Of a stretch of 64,000 nt of DNA, positions 35,052 through 43,777 are shown piece by piece (position 1 is the stretch's first letter; every line of letters starts with the position of its first letter). Origin of the DNA: Bradyrhizobium barranii subsp. apii (GTDB lineage: Bacteria > Pseudomonadota > Alphaproteobacteria > Rhizobiales > Xanthobacteraceae); assembly GCF_011516635.5 (NCBI RefSeq), contig NZ_CP096255.1, positions 744,001 to 808,000 on the forward strand, read 5' to 3'. Under the pieces are notes generated by a model that saw only the letters and a list, made by a program, of their open reading frames with translations, was not told the DNA's origin and did not search any database. Made by a program: the position numbers and the translations under genes.

Positions 35052-35534
35052 ATGCGCGTTGCTGTCATTGCGGTGGGCCGGCTGAAGCAGGGCCCCGAAC
35101 GGGAGCTTGCCGACCGCTATTTCGAGCGGTTCGACGAAGCCGGCCGCAAGCTCGGATTCCGCGAGCTCACCATCCACGAAATCCCCGAAAGCCGCGCGCG
35201 CGACACCGCGACACGGATGGCCGAAGAGGCCGCGGCGATCGGCGCGCACATCCCGGAAAAATCGATCCTGGTGGCGCTGGACGAGCGCGGCCAGAATCTC
35301 GACTCCACCGTATTCGCACGGCACCTCGGGCGCTGGCGCGACGAGGGTGCCGGACATACTATCTTCGTGATCGGAGGGGCGGACGGACTATCGCCCGAAT
35401 TGCGCCGTAAGGCCAAGCTCGCGATCGCGTTCGGCTCTGCGACCTGGCCGCACCAAATGGTCCGCGTCATGCTTCTGGAACAGCTTTATCGGGCCGCCAC
35501 CATTCTGGCCGGCCACCCCTATCACCGCGCGTGA
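35052..35534 (+). CDS. rlmH: 23S rRNA pseudouridine-1915 N3-methyltransferase
   Basis: A 160-residue SPOUT methyltransferase. Seen are MRVAVIAVGRLKQGPERELADRYFERF at the start, ILVALDERGQNLDSTVFARHLGRW, FVIGGADGLSPELRRKA and the C-terminal knot TWPHQMVRVMLLEQLYRAATILAGHPYHR. It methylates a pseudouridine in helix 69. The stop overlaps the next gene, so the cell-wall genes may be co-transcribed with it. Confidence 0.97.
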   Translation: MRVAVIAVGRLKQGPERELADRYFERFDEAGRKLGFRELTIHEIPESRARDTATRMAEEAAAIGAHIPEKSILVALDERGQNLDSTVFARHLGRWRDEGAGHTIFVIGGADGLSPELRRKAKLAIAFGSATWPHQMVRVMLLEQLYRAATILAGHPYHRA

Positions 35535-36904
35535 TGCGCGCACAACGAGCACCTTTGCGTAAAGCGATGCGAGCGCCGATCCTCAACCTGCTGCTGATCG
35601 CCGGCGTTACGGGCGCAAGCCTCGCGCAAGCTCAGACGCAAGGTCAGACAATTGCGCCCGCGCCACAGACGGCGGCCGTCTCGCCCGATGCGATCAAGCA
35701 GCGCGAGCAGGAGCTCGAGGCCGCCCGCGCGAGGCAGAAGAGCGCCGAGGAAGCGCAGGCCAAGCTCAAGGCCGAAATCACCTCGCTCGGCCAGGACCGC
35801 ACCCAGCTCAATCAGCAGCTGATCGACACCGCAGCCAATGTGCGGGCCGTCGAGACCAAGATCGACGAAGCCGAAGCGCGGCTGCGCTCGCTCAGCGGCC
35901 GCGAGCAGCAGATGCGCACCTCGCTGGAGTCGCGCCGCGCCGACATCGTCGAGGTGCTGGCGGCCCTGCAGCGCGCCGGCCGGCGCACGCCGCCGGCGCT
36001 GTTGGTGCGGCCAGAAGATGCGCTGCAATCACTGCGCACCGCCATGCTGCTCGGCGCCGTGGTGCCGGAATTGCGCGGCCGCGCCGAGAAGCTCGCCGGC
36101 GACCTCGGCGAGCTCGTGGCCTTGCGCAAGAACATCGCCGCCGAACGCGACCAGCTTGCCACCGACCGCGACAAGGTCCGCAACGACCAGACCCGGCTCA
36201 CCGCCCTGGTCGACGAGCGGCAGCGTCAGCAGGCGTCGCGTGAAAAAGACCTCGACGCCGAGAACTCGCGCGCCATCGCGCTCTCCAGGCAGGTCGGCGA
36301 TCTCCAGGGGCTGATCACCAAGATGGAGCAGGATCTGCAGAGCGCCGCCAAGGCCGCCGAGAAGGCGGCCGAGGCCGCCAAGCAGGCCGAGGCCAAGGCG
36401 GCCGCCAGCGCCAAGCCCGGTCCGGGCACTTTCAAGGACCGGTCCCGGACCACCCCGGCGATCGCCTTCGCCGCGGCCAAGGGGCTCCTGCCTCTCCCGG
36501 TTAACGGTAACAAGATCAGGGATTTTGGCGGTTCCGATGGGGTCGGCGGTGTCCAGAAGGGCATTTCGCTGGCAACCAGGCCCGGCTCCCAGGTCACGAC
36601 GCCGTGTGATGGCTGGGTTGTCTATTCCGGCCCGTTCCGCAGCTATGGACAACTCTTGATCCTCAACGCCGGGGGCGGGTATCATGTCCTGATCGCCGGG
36701 ATGGAGCGCATTTCGGTTAACATCGGTCAGTTTGTGCTCACGGGGGAACCGGTCGCGACCATGGGATCGACCTCTCAAGTCGCCTCCATTCTCGCCACGA
36801 ACGCGAGTCAACCTGTGCTGTATGTCGAGTTCCGTAAGGACGGCACTCCAATCGATCCAGGCCCATGGTGGGCCGCAAATGAAGGCGAGAAGGTTCGCGG
36901 ATGA
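35534..36904 (+). CDS. EnvC-like murein hydrolase activator with degenerate LytM domain
   Basis: A 456-residue secreted protein: signal peptide (about residues 1-33, ending ASLAQAQ), a long coiled coil (about 55-290, rich in KQREQELEAARAR-type heptads and an AEKAAEAAKQAEAKAAA linker), and a C-terminal M23/LytM domain. The LytM zinc ligands are not all present: the usual HxGID is VQKGISLAT, though YHVLIAGM remains. Such degenerate domains activate cell-division amidases, as EnvC does. Start is the ATG at 35534 (GTG at 35531 also possible). It overlaps ctpA by ATGA. Confidence 0.88.
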   Translation: MRAQRAPLRKAMRAPILNLLLIAGVTGASLAQAQTQGQTIAPAPQTAAVSPDAIKQREQELEAARARQKSAEEAQAKLKAEITSLGQDRTQLNQQLIDTAANVRAVETKIDEAEARLRSLSGREQQMRTSLESRRADIVEVLAALQRAGRRTPPALLVRPEDALQSLRTAMLLGAVVPELRGRAEKLAGDLGELVALRKNIAAERDQLATDRDKVRNDQTRLTALVDERQRQQASREKDLDAENSRAIALSRQVGDLQGLITKMEQDLQSAAKAAEKAAEAAKQAEAKAAASAKPGPGTFKDRSRTTPAIAFAAAKGLLPLPVNGNKIRDFGGSDGVGGVQKGISLATRPGSQVTTPCDGWVVYSGPFRSYGQLLILNAGGGYHVLIAGMERISVNIGQFVLTGEPVATMGSTSQVASILATNASQPVLYVEFRKDGTPIDPGPWWAANEGEKVRG

Positions 36905-38256
36905 TGCGCAAGACTTCAGTTATCCTCCTCAGCGCGGCCACCGGTGCTGCGCTGACGCTGTTCGTGACCCAGCCGCGCGCGGTCTTCATGGGCTCCAGCG
37001 CGCGAGCCGCAACTGCAGACACCTATCGCCAGCTCAATCTGTTCGGCGATGTGTTCGAGCGCGTGCGCTCGGACTATGTCGAGAAGCCCGATGACACGAA
37101 GCTGATCGAATCCGCCATCAGCGGCATGCTCACCGGCCTCGATCCGCATTCGAGCTACATGGACGCCAAGAGCTTCCGCGACATGCAGGTGCAGACCCGC
37201 GGTGAGTTCGGCGGTCTCGGCATCGAAGTCACGATGGAGGACGGCCTGATCAAGGTGGTCTCGCCGATCGACGACACCCCCGCTTCGCGCGCCGGCGTCA
37301 TGGCCAACGACATCATCACCAATCTCGACGACGAAGCCGTGCAGGGCCTGACCCTGAACCAGGCGGTCGAGAAGATGCGCGGTCCGGTCAACACCAAGAT
37401 CAAGCTCAAGATCATCCGCAAGGGCCAGGACAATCCGATCGACGTCACCCTGGTGCGCGACAACATTCGCGTCCGCTCGGTGCGCGCGCGCATCGAGGCC
37501 GACGACATCGCCTATATCCGCATCACCACCTTCAACGAGCAGACCACCGAAGGCCTGAAGCGCGAGGTCGCCAACCTCTCGAATCAGATCGGCGACAAGC
37601 TCAAGGGCTACATCATCGACCTCCGCAACAACCCGGGCGGCCTGCTCGAGGAAGCCGTGACAGTCTCCGACTCGTTCCTGGAGAAGGGCGAGATCGTCTC
37701 GACCCGTGGCCGCAATGCCGAGGAGACCCAGCGCCGCACCGCGCATGCGGGCGACCTCACCAAGGGCAAGCCTGTTATCGTGCTGGTCAATGGCGGTTCC
37801 GCCTCGGCGTCGGAAATCGTCGCCGGCGCGCTACAGGACCACAAGCGCGCGACCATCGTCGGCACGCGCTCGTTCGGCAAGGGCTCGGTGCAGACCATCA
37901 TTCCGCTCGGCTCGGGCAACGGCGCGCTGCGTCTGACCACGGCGCGCTACTACACGCCGTCGGGCAAGTCGATCCAGGCCAAGGGCATCGTGCCCGACAT
38001 CGAAGTGCTCCAGGACGTGCCGGACGAGCTGAAGTCGCGCACCGACACCAAGGGCGAGGCTTCGCTGCGCGGCCATCTCAAGAACGACGGCGACGAGAAG
38101 ACCGGCTCGCAGTCCTACGTCCCGCCGGACGCCAAGGACGACAAGGCGCTCAAGCTCGCGGACGACCTGCTCCACGGCATCAAGAACAGCGCCTCCGCGG
38201 CGCCGACGCCGGGCGACAACAAGGCCACGACCGACAAGCCCAAAGCGGCGAACTAA
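36901..38256 (+). CDS. ctpA: Carboxy-terminal processing peptidase (S41)
   Basis: A 451-residue periplasmic protease. An N-terminal signal peptide or anchor (TSVILLSAATGAALTLFV) is followed by an S41 N-terminal region, a PDZ domain (about 85-170; GGLGIEVTMEDGLIKVVSPI and ANDIITNLDDEAV), and the S41 core with the catalytic serine in NGGSASASEIVAGALQD and lysine in TRSFGKGSVQTI. The tail after about residue 395 is low complexity. It is translationally coupled to the EnvC-like gene, suggesting joint action in cell-wall remodelling. A strong terminator follows. Confidence 0.95.
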   Translation: MMRKTSVILLSAATGAALTLFVTQPRAVFMGSSARAATADTYRQLNLFGDVFERVRSDYVEKPDDTKLIESAISGMLTGLDPHSSYMDAKSFRDMQVQTRGEFGGLGIEVTMEDGLIKVVSPIDDTPASRAGVMANDIITNLDDEAVQGLTLNQAVEKMRGPVNTKIKLKIIRKGQDNPIDVTLVRDNIRVRSVRARIEADDIAYIRITTFNEQTTEGLKREVANLSNQIGDKLKGYIIDLRNNPGGLLEEAVTVSDSFLEKGEIVSTRGRNAEETQRRTAHAGDLTKGKPVIVLVNGGSASASEIVAGALQDHKRATIVGTRSFGKGSVQTIIPLGSGNGALRLTTARYYTPSGKSIQAKGIVPDIEVLQDVPDELKSRTDTKGEASLRGHLKNDGDEKTGSQSYVPPDAKDDKALKLADDLLHGIKNSASAAPTPGDNKATTDKPKAAN

Positions 38257-38280
38257 GTCGGCGCGTCACCTCATCTCTCG

Positions 38281-38310
38281 AAAAGGGCGGCTCCGGGAGC
38301 CGCCCTTTTT
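38281..38310 (+). terminator. Intrinsic terminator after ctpA
   Basis: Arms AAAAGGGCGGCTCC and GGAGCCGCCCTTTT form a near-perfect stem with a T-run, a textbook rho-independent terminator. Confidence 0.9.
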
Positions 38311-38401
38311 GCTTGGGGCTCCTGCTACCCCCGGCCTATCCCGGCCTGACGCCGCTTGACCTCGGCGTGGTATCGTCGGCGGGAGTGATTCGGGATCTCG
38401 C

Positions 38402-39625
38402 ATGACTGAAACGGCCGATGATCTGAGCGCCCCGCTCGGACAGGACAAGCCGCGCCGGAAACGGCGGCTGCGGCTGCCGTTCACAGCCATGCAGGCCCTC
38501 GCGGTCATGCTCGGCCTGTTCCTGGTCGCCTTCGCCGGCTTCGCCATCTTCAACAAGGATCCGCTCGGCGGCGAGCCGATGACGCGGATTGCGATCCGCG
38601 AGCCCAGGGCCACCGACGAGAAGCCGGCCGCCGCGAGCCCTGGCCAGGAGAGCAAGCCAGAGAACAAGCACGAGGCCAAGGAAGCGCCGAAGCAGGCGGG
38701 CGAGCAGAAGACCGTCACCATGATCGACGGTTCCACCGGCACGCGCCACGACGTGGTGATCGGTGGCGGCGATGCCGCCGACAAGGGCGACGCGGCGGCC
38801 GCCTCCGCCCCTCCGCCCGTCATGGCCGGGATCGACCCGAAACTGCTGGAAAAATCGCGCTACGGCATGATCCCCGTGACGGCCGAGGGCGCGAAGCCGT
38901 TCAACGTCTACGCGGCGGATGCCGACCGCGCCAAGGCGGCAAAGATGCCTGTGGTCGCGATCCTGATCGGCGGCCTCGGCGTCGGTGCGGCCAAGACCAC
39001 CGACGCGATCATGCGGCTGCCGCCGGCGGTGACGCTGGCCTTCACACCCTATGGCGCCGACCCCGGCAAGCTCGCCGAGCGCGCCCGCGCCCAGCGGCAC
39101 GAGATCTTCCTCCAGATCCCGATGGAGCCCTACGACTTCCCGGACAACGACCCGGGCCCGCAGACGCTGCTGACCTCGCTCACCACCGATCAGAACATCG
39201 ACCGCCTGTACTGGCACCTGAGTCGGATGCAGGGCTATGCCGGCCTCACCAATTTCATGGGCGCCCGCTTCGTGGCGACCGACGCCGCGATGCAGCCGAT
39301 CATCCGCGAGGCGGCCAAGCGCGGCCTCGGCTTCTTCGACGACGGCTCCTCGCCGCGCAGCATCGCGCCCCAGGCCGCGGGCAGCCTGGCGATGCCGTTC
39401 GGCAAGGGCGATATCGCGATCGACGTGGTGCCGACCCCGGCGGAGATCGACCGCGCCCTGAACAAGCTCGAATCAATGGCGCGCGAGCGCGGCGTCGCAA
39501 TCGGCACCGCCTCCGCCCTGCCGGTCTCGATCGAGCGCATCAGCAGCTGGACCAAGACATTGAGCGACCGTGGTATCCTTTTGGTGCCGTTGACAACCGC
39601 GATGCTGAAATCAAAATCTAGCTAA
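38402..39625 (+). CDS. Divergent polysaccharide deacetylase family protein
   Basis: A 407-residue protein anchored by one N-terminal membrane helix (QALAVMLGLFLVAFAGFAIF, about residues 36-56), then an Ala/Pro/Lys-rich linker, then a C-terminal domain of the divergent polysaccharide deacetylase family (VVAILIGGLGVGAAKTTDAIMRLP, FTPYGADPGKLAERAR, IPMEPYDFPDNDPGPQTLL, FMGARFVATDA). It is typically downstream of ctpA in alphaproteobacteria, as here, suggesting a role in envelope polysaccharide or murein trimming. Catalytic activity is not established. Confidence 0.93.
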   Translation: MTETADDLSAPLGQDKPRRKRRLRLPFTAMQALAVMLGLFLVAFAGFAIFNKDPLGGEPMTRIAIREPRATDEKPAAASPGQESKPENKHEAKEAPKQAGEQKTVTMIDGSTGTRHDVVIGGGDAADKGDAAAASAPPPVMAGIDPKLLEKSRYGMIPVTAEGAKPFNVYAADADRAKAAKMPVVAILIGGLGVGAAKTTDAIMRLPPAVTLAFTPYGADPGKLAERARAQRHEIFLQIPMEPYDFPDNDPGPQTLLTSLTTDQNIDRLYWHLSRMQGYAGLTNFMGARFVATDAAMQPIIREAAKRGLGFFDDGSSPRSIAPQAAGSLAMPFGKGDIAIDVVPTPAEIDRALNKLESMARERGVAIGTASALPVSIERISSWTKTLSDRGILLVPLTTAMLKSKSS

Positions 39626-39697
39626 ATCAACGGATTGGTACGGTACGGACCCTCGGGACCGGCATACCCACCAAAAGCACGCGAGAGGTCTGGCGGA

Positions 39698-40201
39698 ATG
39701 GCACGTTACGAGGATCTGCCCTACCGTACCTGCGTCGGTGTGATGCTGATCAACAAGAGGGGTCTGGTGTTCATCGGCCGACGCGCCGGCGGCATCGAGC
39801 ATGTCGACGACGCCCATGTCTGGCAGATGCCGCAGGGCGGCGTCGATCCCGGTGAGGACACCTGGGATGCCGCCAAGCGCGAGCTCTATGAGGAGACCAG
39901 CGTGCGCTCGGTCGAGCGGCTCGGCGAGGTTCCGGACTGGCTCGTCTACGACATCCCGCGCACGGTTGCGGGGCGCGCCTGGAAGGGCCGCTATCGCGGC
40001 CAGCGCCAGAAATGGTTCGCGGTCCGGTTCACCGGCAAGGACAGCGAGATCAATGTCGAGAAACCCGGCGGCGGCCACAAGGCCGAGTTCGTGAGCTGGC
40101 GCTGGGAGCCGATGAAGAACCTGACCGGGCTGATCATCCCGTTCAAGCGCCCGGTCTATGAGCGCGTGGTGAAGGAATTTTCCGCGCTGGCGGATGAATA
40201 A
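39698..40201 (+). CDS. rppH: RNA pyrophosphohydrolase RppH
   Basis: A 167-residue Nudix enzyme that removes pyrophosphate from 5' ends of [30 protein letters not shown] begins it, the Nudix box is [20 protein letters not shown], and [18 protein letters not shown] and FVSWRWEPM are typical of RppH. I chose the ATG at 39698, which follows an AGGTCTGGCGGA leader. A paralogue follows after a palindromic repeat. Confidence 0.95.
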   Translation: MARYEDLPYRTCVGVMLINKRGLVFIGRRAGGIEHVDDAHVWQMPQGGVDPGEDTWDAAKRELYEETSVRSVERLGEVPDWLVYDIPRTVAGRAWKGRYRGQRQKWFAVRFTGKDSEINVEKPGGGHKAEFVSWRWEPMKNLTGLIIPFKRPVYERVVKEFSALADE

Positions 40202-40206
40202 ATCAA

Positions 40207-40251
40207 ATCGTCATCCCGGGTTCGGTGCTAATGCATCGCCGGAATGACGAT
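40207..40251. repeat. Short palindromic repeat overlapping the next gene's start
   Basis: TCGTCATCCCGG on the left pairs with CCGGAATGACGA on the right across about 20 bases. The right arm contains the ATGACGATG of the second Nudix gene, so the translation start sits in a potential hairpin. Confidence 0.7.
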
Positions 40252-40765
40252 GAAAGACGCGCGCGTGACCAATCAAAAACCCTACCGTCCCAATGTGGGG
40301 ATCGCCCTCTTCAATGCCGATGGCCGCGTGTTGATCGGCCACCGCTTCAAGGGCGACGGCCCCGAAATCATCCTGCCGGGCCTCGACTGGCAGATGCCGC
40401 AAGGTGGTGTCGATGAGGGCGAGAACCTGCGCGATGCGGCGCTGCGCGAACTTTGGGAAGAGACCAGCGTCAAGAGTGCGGACTATCTCGGCGAGACAGA
40501 CTGGCTGACTTACGAGTTCCCTCCCTACGACGGGCCGCAGACGCACCGGCTGGCGAAATTCCGCGGGCAGCGCCAGAAATGGTTCGCGCTGCGCTTCACC
40601 GGTCGCGACGACGAGATCGATCCGCTGACGCCGCGCAACGAACAGCCCGCGGAGTTCGACGCCTGGCGTTGGGAGCGGCTCGACCGCGTCGCCGAACTCG
40701 TCGTGCCATTCCGCCGCGAGGTCTACCGCGCGGTCGCGCAGCAGTTTGCGCCCTTCGCAAACTAG
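40250..40765 (+). CDS. Second RppH-like Nudix hydrolase (tandem paralogue)
   Basis: A 171-residue Nudix protein resembling the gene just upstream: RPNVGIALFNADGRVLIGHRFKGDGP, Nudix box GGVDEGENLRDAALRELWEE, and [19 protein letters not shown] in the same places. This suggests tandem duplication with divergence. Start could be ATG 40244 or 40250, both inside a palindromic repeat. It ends 8 bases before the IS5 transposase stop, so the insertion abuts but does not break the gene. Confidence 0.9.
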   Translation: MKDARVTNQKPYRPNVGIALFNADGRVLIGHRFKGDGPEIILPGLDWQMPQGGVDEGENLRDAALRELWEETSVKSADYLGETDWLTYEFPPYDGPQTHRLAKFRGQRQKWFALRFTGRDDEIDPLTPRNEQPAEFDAWRWERLDRVAELVVPFRREVYRAVAQQFAPFAN

Positions 40766-40772
40766 TCGTCCG

Positions 40773-42119
40773 TTAAGAATCCGAATTGAGCGGGATGGGA
40801 CATGTGAACGTGCGCCATATCCGGATCAGGAACAGGTCCAAGAAATCTCTCAGCCAGGCGAGGATGCGGCGGAAGTTGTGGCCTACGGCGGAGAGGACGA
40901 CGTTGGCGGCGTCTCCTGCGCGGCCTTTGAGGTAGCAGCGCCCGAGGTGACCTTCGGCCTTCAGGTGTCCGATGATGGGCTCGATGGCGGATCGGCGGCG
41001 CAACTCGCGCTTGATGATCCCGAAGACGCCGCGCTTCTGGCCGGAGATGAAGACGCGACGTGGATTTTGAGCGTCGTGGCCGCGATACCCCTTGTCGACA
41101 TAGGCCCGCTCGATCGGACAGCCGGTGAGTGCCTCGGTGCGGTCGATGACGTCGCGCAGGGTGTGACCGTCATACGGATTATCGGGCAGCGCCCTGACGT
41201 GTAGCACGAACAGACCGCCGGGAGCTCGGCGGTTGTTGGTGACGATGGAAGCCTTGACGCCGAACTCGTACGGCGCGGAGGCCTTGCCCTTGCCGATGCA
41301 CTCCACCTCCGGGGCATGGAAAGAATAAAGCTTCCAGCCGCGTTGGCGCTGCTGCTGCGAGCGGATCTGGCTGGCCCGGCCAAGCGGAAGGGCGAACGCC
41401 TCCTCCAGGGCTGGCTGGCCGTCGATCTTGCGGCGGATATCGCGGATGATCCGGCCGAGCCTTGAGCGCAGGATACGCAACTGCCGCTGATGCCGCCTGA
41501 ATTGTTTGGCATGGGCGTAGCGGCCCGCCATCATCGCGGCGGCCTTGGCGATCCGAGAATAGGACTGCCGCAGCCTGACGCCGTGCCTTCTCGCCAGGCG
41601 GTTGAGCCCCTTGATGGCCGCATGCAGCAGCTTGGCGTCGGTCGGAAAGGTGATGGCCTTTGGCTGCACCGTGGTATCGACCGTGACCCGCTTGAGGTCC
41701 TGGCCGCGTAACGCGCCGGCCTCGTGCGCCACCCGCAGGCTCTCGGCCAGCAGCAGTTCCAGCTTGTCGCCGAGCCGCTTGCGCCAATGGCTCAGGTCCG
41801 ATCGCTCGTGCGGGAAGGCGTGCTGGAAGAACTCTTCGCCGGTGAAGTACTGGAAATACGGGTCGTGGACCCAGCGCTCGCAAATCCCCTCATCGGACAG
41901 CCCGTAAATCTGCTTGAGCAACAGCAGCCCGATCATGAAGCGGGTCTCGATCCCCGGCCGGCCGTTCTCGCTGTAGAGCGGCGCGATCTCGCCGTCGATC
42001 CAGTCCCAATCGATCTTGCCGGCCAACAGAACCAGCTCGTGCTTCAGATTGATGATCTGGTCCAGCCGCGCCCGGAACAGGTCGTTCGATCCCGTCGTCT
42101 TGTGCTTCTTCGGTCGCAT
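40773..42119 (-). CDS. IS5-family transposase
   Basis: A 448-residue DDE transposase of the IS5 group. The N-terminal block GRPGIETRFMIGLLLLKQIYGLSDEGICERWVHDPYFQYFTG is diagnostic, followed by DLSHWRKRLG; catalytic residues are in VTVDTTVQPKAI, AYVDKGYRGHDA and the RRRSAIEPIIGHLKAEGHLGR block. It is full length. Element ends are not resolved: the stop is close to the left end (AGAATCC at about 40776), and a partly matching AGATTCC lies at about 42170 in reverse, but no target duplication is clear. Confidence 0.92.
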   Translation of the reverse strand: MRPKKHKTTGSNDLFRARLDQIINLKHELVLLAGKIDWDWIDGEIAPLYSENGRPGIETRFMIGLLLLKQIYGLSDEGICERWVHDPYFQYFTGEEFFQHAFPHERSDLSHWRKRLGDKLELLLAESLRVAHEAGALRGQDLKRVTVDTTVQPKAITFPTDAKLLHAAIKGLNRLARRHGVRLRQSYSRIAKAAAMMAGRYAHAKQFRRHQRQLRILRSRLGRIIRDIRRKIDGQPALEEAFALPLGRASQIRSQQQRQRGWKLYSFHAPEVECIGKGKASAPYEFGVKASIVTNNRRAPGGLFVLHVRALPDNPYDGHTLRDVIDRTEALTGCPIERAYVDKGYRGHDAQNPRRVFISGQKRGVFGIIKRELRRRSAIEPIIGHLKAEGHLGRCYLKGRAGDAANVVLSAVGHNFRRILAWLRDFLDLFLIRIWRTFTCPIPLNSDS

Positions 42120-42175
42120 CGTCCCCTCCGATGCAACACAGAATCATGGTCCGCTGCGAAAGGGAATCTGGAGGG
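40773..42175 (-). mobile_element. IS5-family element, approximate limits
   Basis: The transposase nearly fills the element. Candidate imperfect ends begin AGAATCCGAATT on the left and, reading in reverse, AGATTCCCTTT on the right at about 42170. Limits are approximate because no duplication was found. Confidence 0.5.
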
Positions 42176-42526
42176 TTCTGTGAGGTCGCGCTCACGCGAG
42201 GGCGCGGCAGGCGCTTATGACGCGACCTCATTGAAGCCGGATTGAACGAAGGCGCGGGAGGCTATTCGCGGTTTTGCAGCTATGGGGATTGTTCGAGATC
42301 GCCATGCCCGATCTGCTGGCTCGGCGCGTGAGGCAGAGACACAGGAGTGCGCATCCTGGAAGAGTTGAGATCAGACGCGCTTCGCCTGAGATCGCGATAG
42401 GCCTTTTGCTGCATCGGACGGTTGTTGTCGCGCAGTGTGACAGCACGGATTCGACATCGTCCGCGATGATCGAGACGCTGGGAGCGAAATGACGAATGAT
42501 GATCGTCGTGCACGACATGACTTGGC
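42176..42526. other. Junction between IS5 and IS91-type element
   Basis: No gene is supported here. It holds the right end of IS5 and one terminus of the IS91-type element. A GAAC at 42245-42248 is a tetranucleotide of the type IS91 elements use as target, but the terminus cannot be placed with confidence. Confidence 0.4.
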
Positions 42527-43777
42527 TCACGATGTGTCGCATCGGAACGGTGATGTTCGAGGGCTGGGGCGTCTGAAGCTATGTCGAAAGCGCTCAATGA
42601 TGCGCATGACGCCACCACAATCGGGACAGGCAGGAACCTCGGCCCAGGTTTGAGCCTCCGAATCCACAGGCGACGGCTGGCCATCGTTTGGGGCTGTTCG
42701 CTCATGATCGAGAAGTTCGCGGCAAAGGGCGAGCTTGGCAGCGCGATGGCGGTTGGCCATGAAGCCGAAGTGGCGGATGCGGTGGAAGCCGTCAGGCGGC
42801 GTATGAAGCAGGAAACGGCGAATGAACTCATCGGGCTTGAGATTCATGATCTTTGTCGCGCTGTTTTGGCGATAGTCCTTCCATGAGAAGGCGACATGAT
42901 CGTCGTCGAGTGCGACGAGCCGGCTGTTGGCGATCGCGACGCGATGGGTGTAGCGGCCGAGATAGGCCAGGACCTGTGCGGGTCCGCCGAAGGGCCGCTT
43001 GGCGTAAACAACCCAGTTGATGCGTCGCATGGCGTCGAGGTGGGCCGCAAAGGCAGCCGGCTCGGCCAGAGCTCCGAGATCGCCGAAGAAACGCAAGGCA
43101 CCGGAGTTGAAGGCTGCCGACAGACGTTTGAGAAAAAGTGTGCGAAATAGTCTGGACAACGGTTTGACGGCCAGGAAGAAGTTCGGTCGGCAAGCGGTCC
43201 AGCGCGCGCCATCGGGCGAGAGGCCGCCACCCGGAACGACGCAATGGACGTGGGGATGATGCATCAGCGTCTGTCCCCAGGTGTGGAGGACGGCGACGCC
43301 GCCGATCGCACCGCCGAGCCGGCGTGGATTGGCGGCGAGCGTCGTCATCGCCTCGGCGGCAGCCTTGAACAGGATGGCATAGACGACGGCCTTGTTCTGG
43401 AAAGCGATCGCGGCGATCGGTGCGGGAAGTGTAAAGACGACGTGGAAATAGGGAACCGGAAGCAGGTCGGCTTGACGCGCGGCGAGCCACGCGGCTCGGG
43501 CTCTCCCCTGACACTTCGGACAGTGCCGATTGCGGCAGGAATTATAGGCAACGCGTGTCGTGCCGCAGTCGTCGCAAGCCTGCATGTGGCCGCCGAGCGC
43601 CTCGGTCCGGCACGCAACGATCGCGCTCATCACGCGCCGCTCGACCCGCCCCAGATGACCGGCATGTACACGGCGATAGGCGTCGCCATGCCGGCGCAGA
43701 ATATCGGCAATCTCGATGGCGGGCCTGTTGGAGCGGATGTCGGAGCGGGTCATGACCCGCATCCCGCTGCGGGTCAT
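42527..43777 (-). CDS. IS91-family rolling-circle transposase
   Basis: A 416-residue HUH transposase. It has the N-terminal zinc-binding region CDDCGTTRVAYNSCRNRHCPKC, the two-histidine motif HPHVHCVVPGGG, and the double tyrosine YLGRYTHR (YxxxY) of IS91-type enzymes that transpose by rolling circle. A C-terminal CPDCGG motif may be a second zinc site. The ATG overlaps the TGA of the upstream recombinase, so both are made from one transcript. Confidence 0.93.
   Translation of the reverse strand: MTRSGMRVMTRSDIRSNRPAIEIADILRRHGDAYRRVHAGHLGRVERRVMSAIVACRTEALGGHMQACDDCGTTRVAYNSCRNRHCPKCQGRARAAWLAARQADLLPVPYFHVVFTLPAPIAAIAFQNKAVVYAILFKAAAEAMTTLAANPRRLGGAIGGVAVLHTWGQTLMHHPHVHCVVPGGGLSPDGARWTACRPNFFLAVKPLSRLFRTLFLKRLSAAFNSGALRFFGDLGALAEPAAFAAHLDAMRRINWVVYAKRPFGGPAQVLAYLGRYTHRVAIANSRLVALDDDHVAFSWKDYRQNSATKIMNLKPDEFIRRFLLHTPPDGFHRIRHFGFMANRHRAAKLALCRELLDHERTAPNDGQPSPVDSEAQTWAEVPACPDCGGVMRIIERFRHSFRRPSPRTSPFRCDTS

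Noticed and set aside
42120..42240. Target duplication for the IS5 element
   Set aside because: Flanks do not match; candidate ends are too imperfect to fix the limits.
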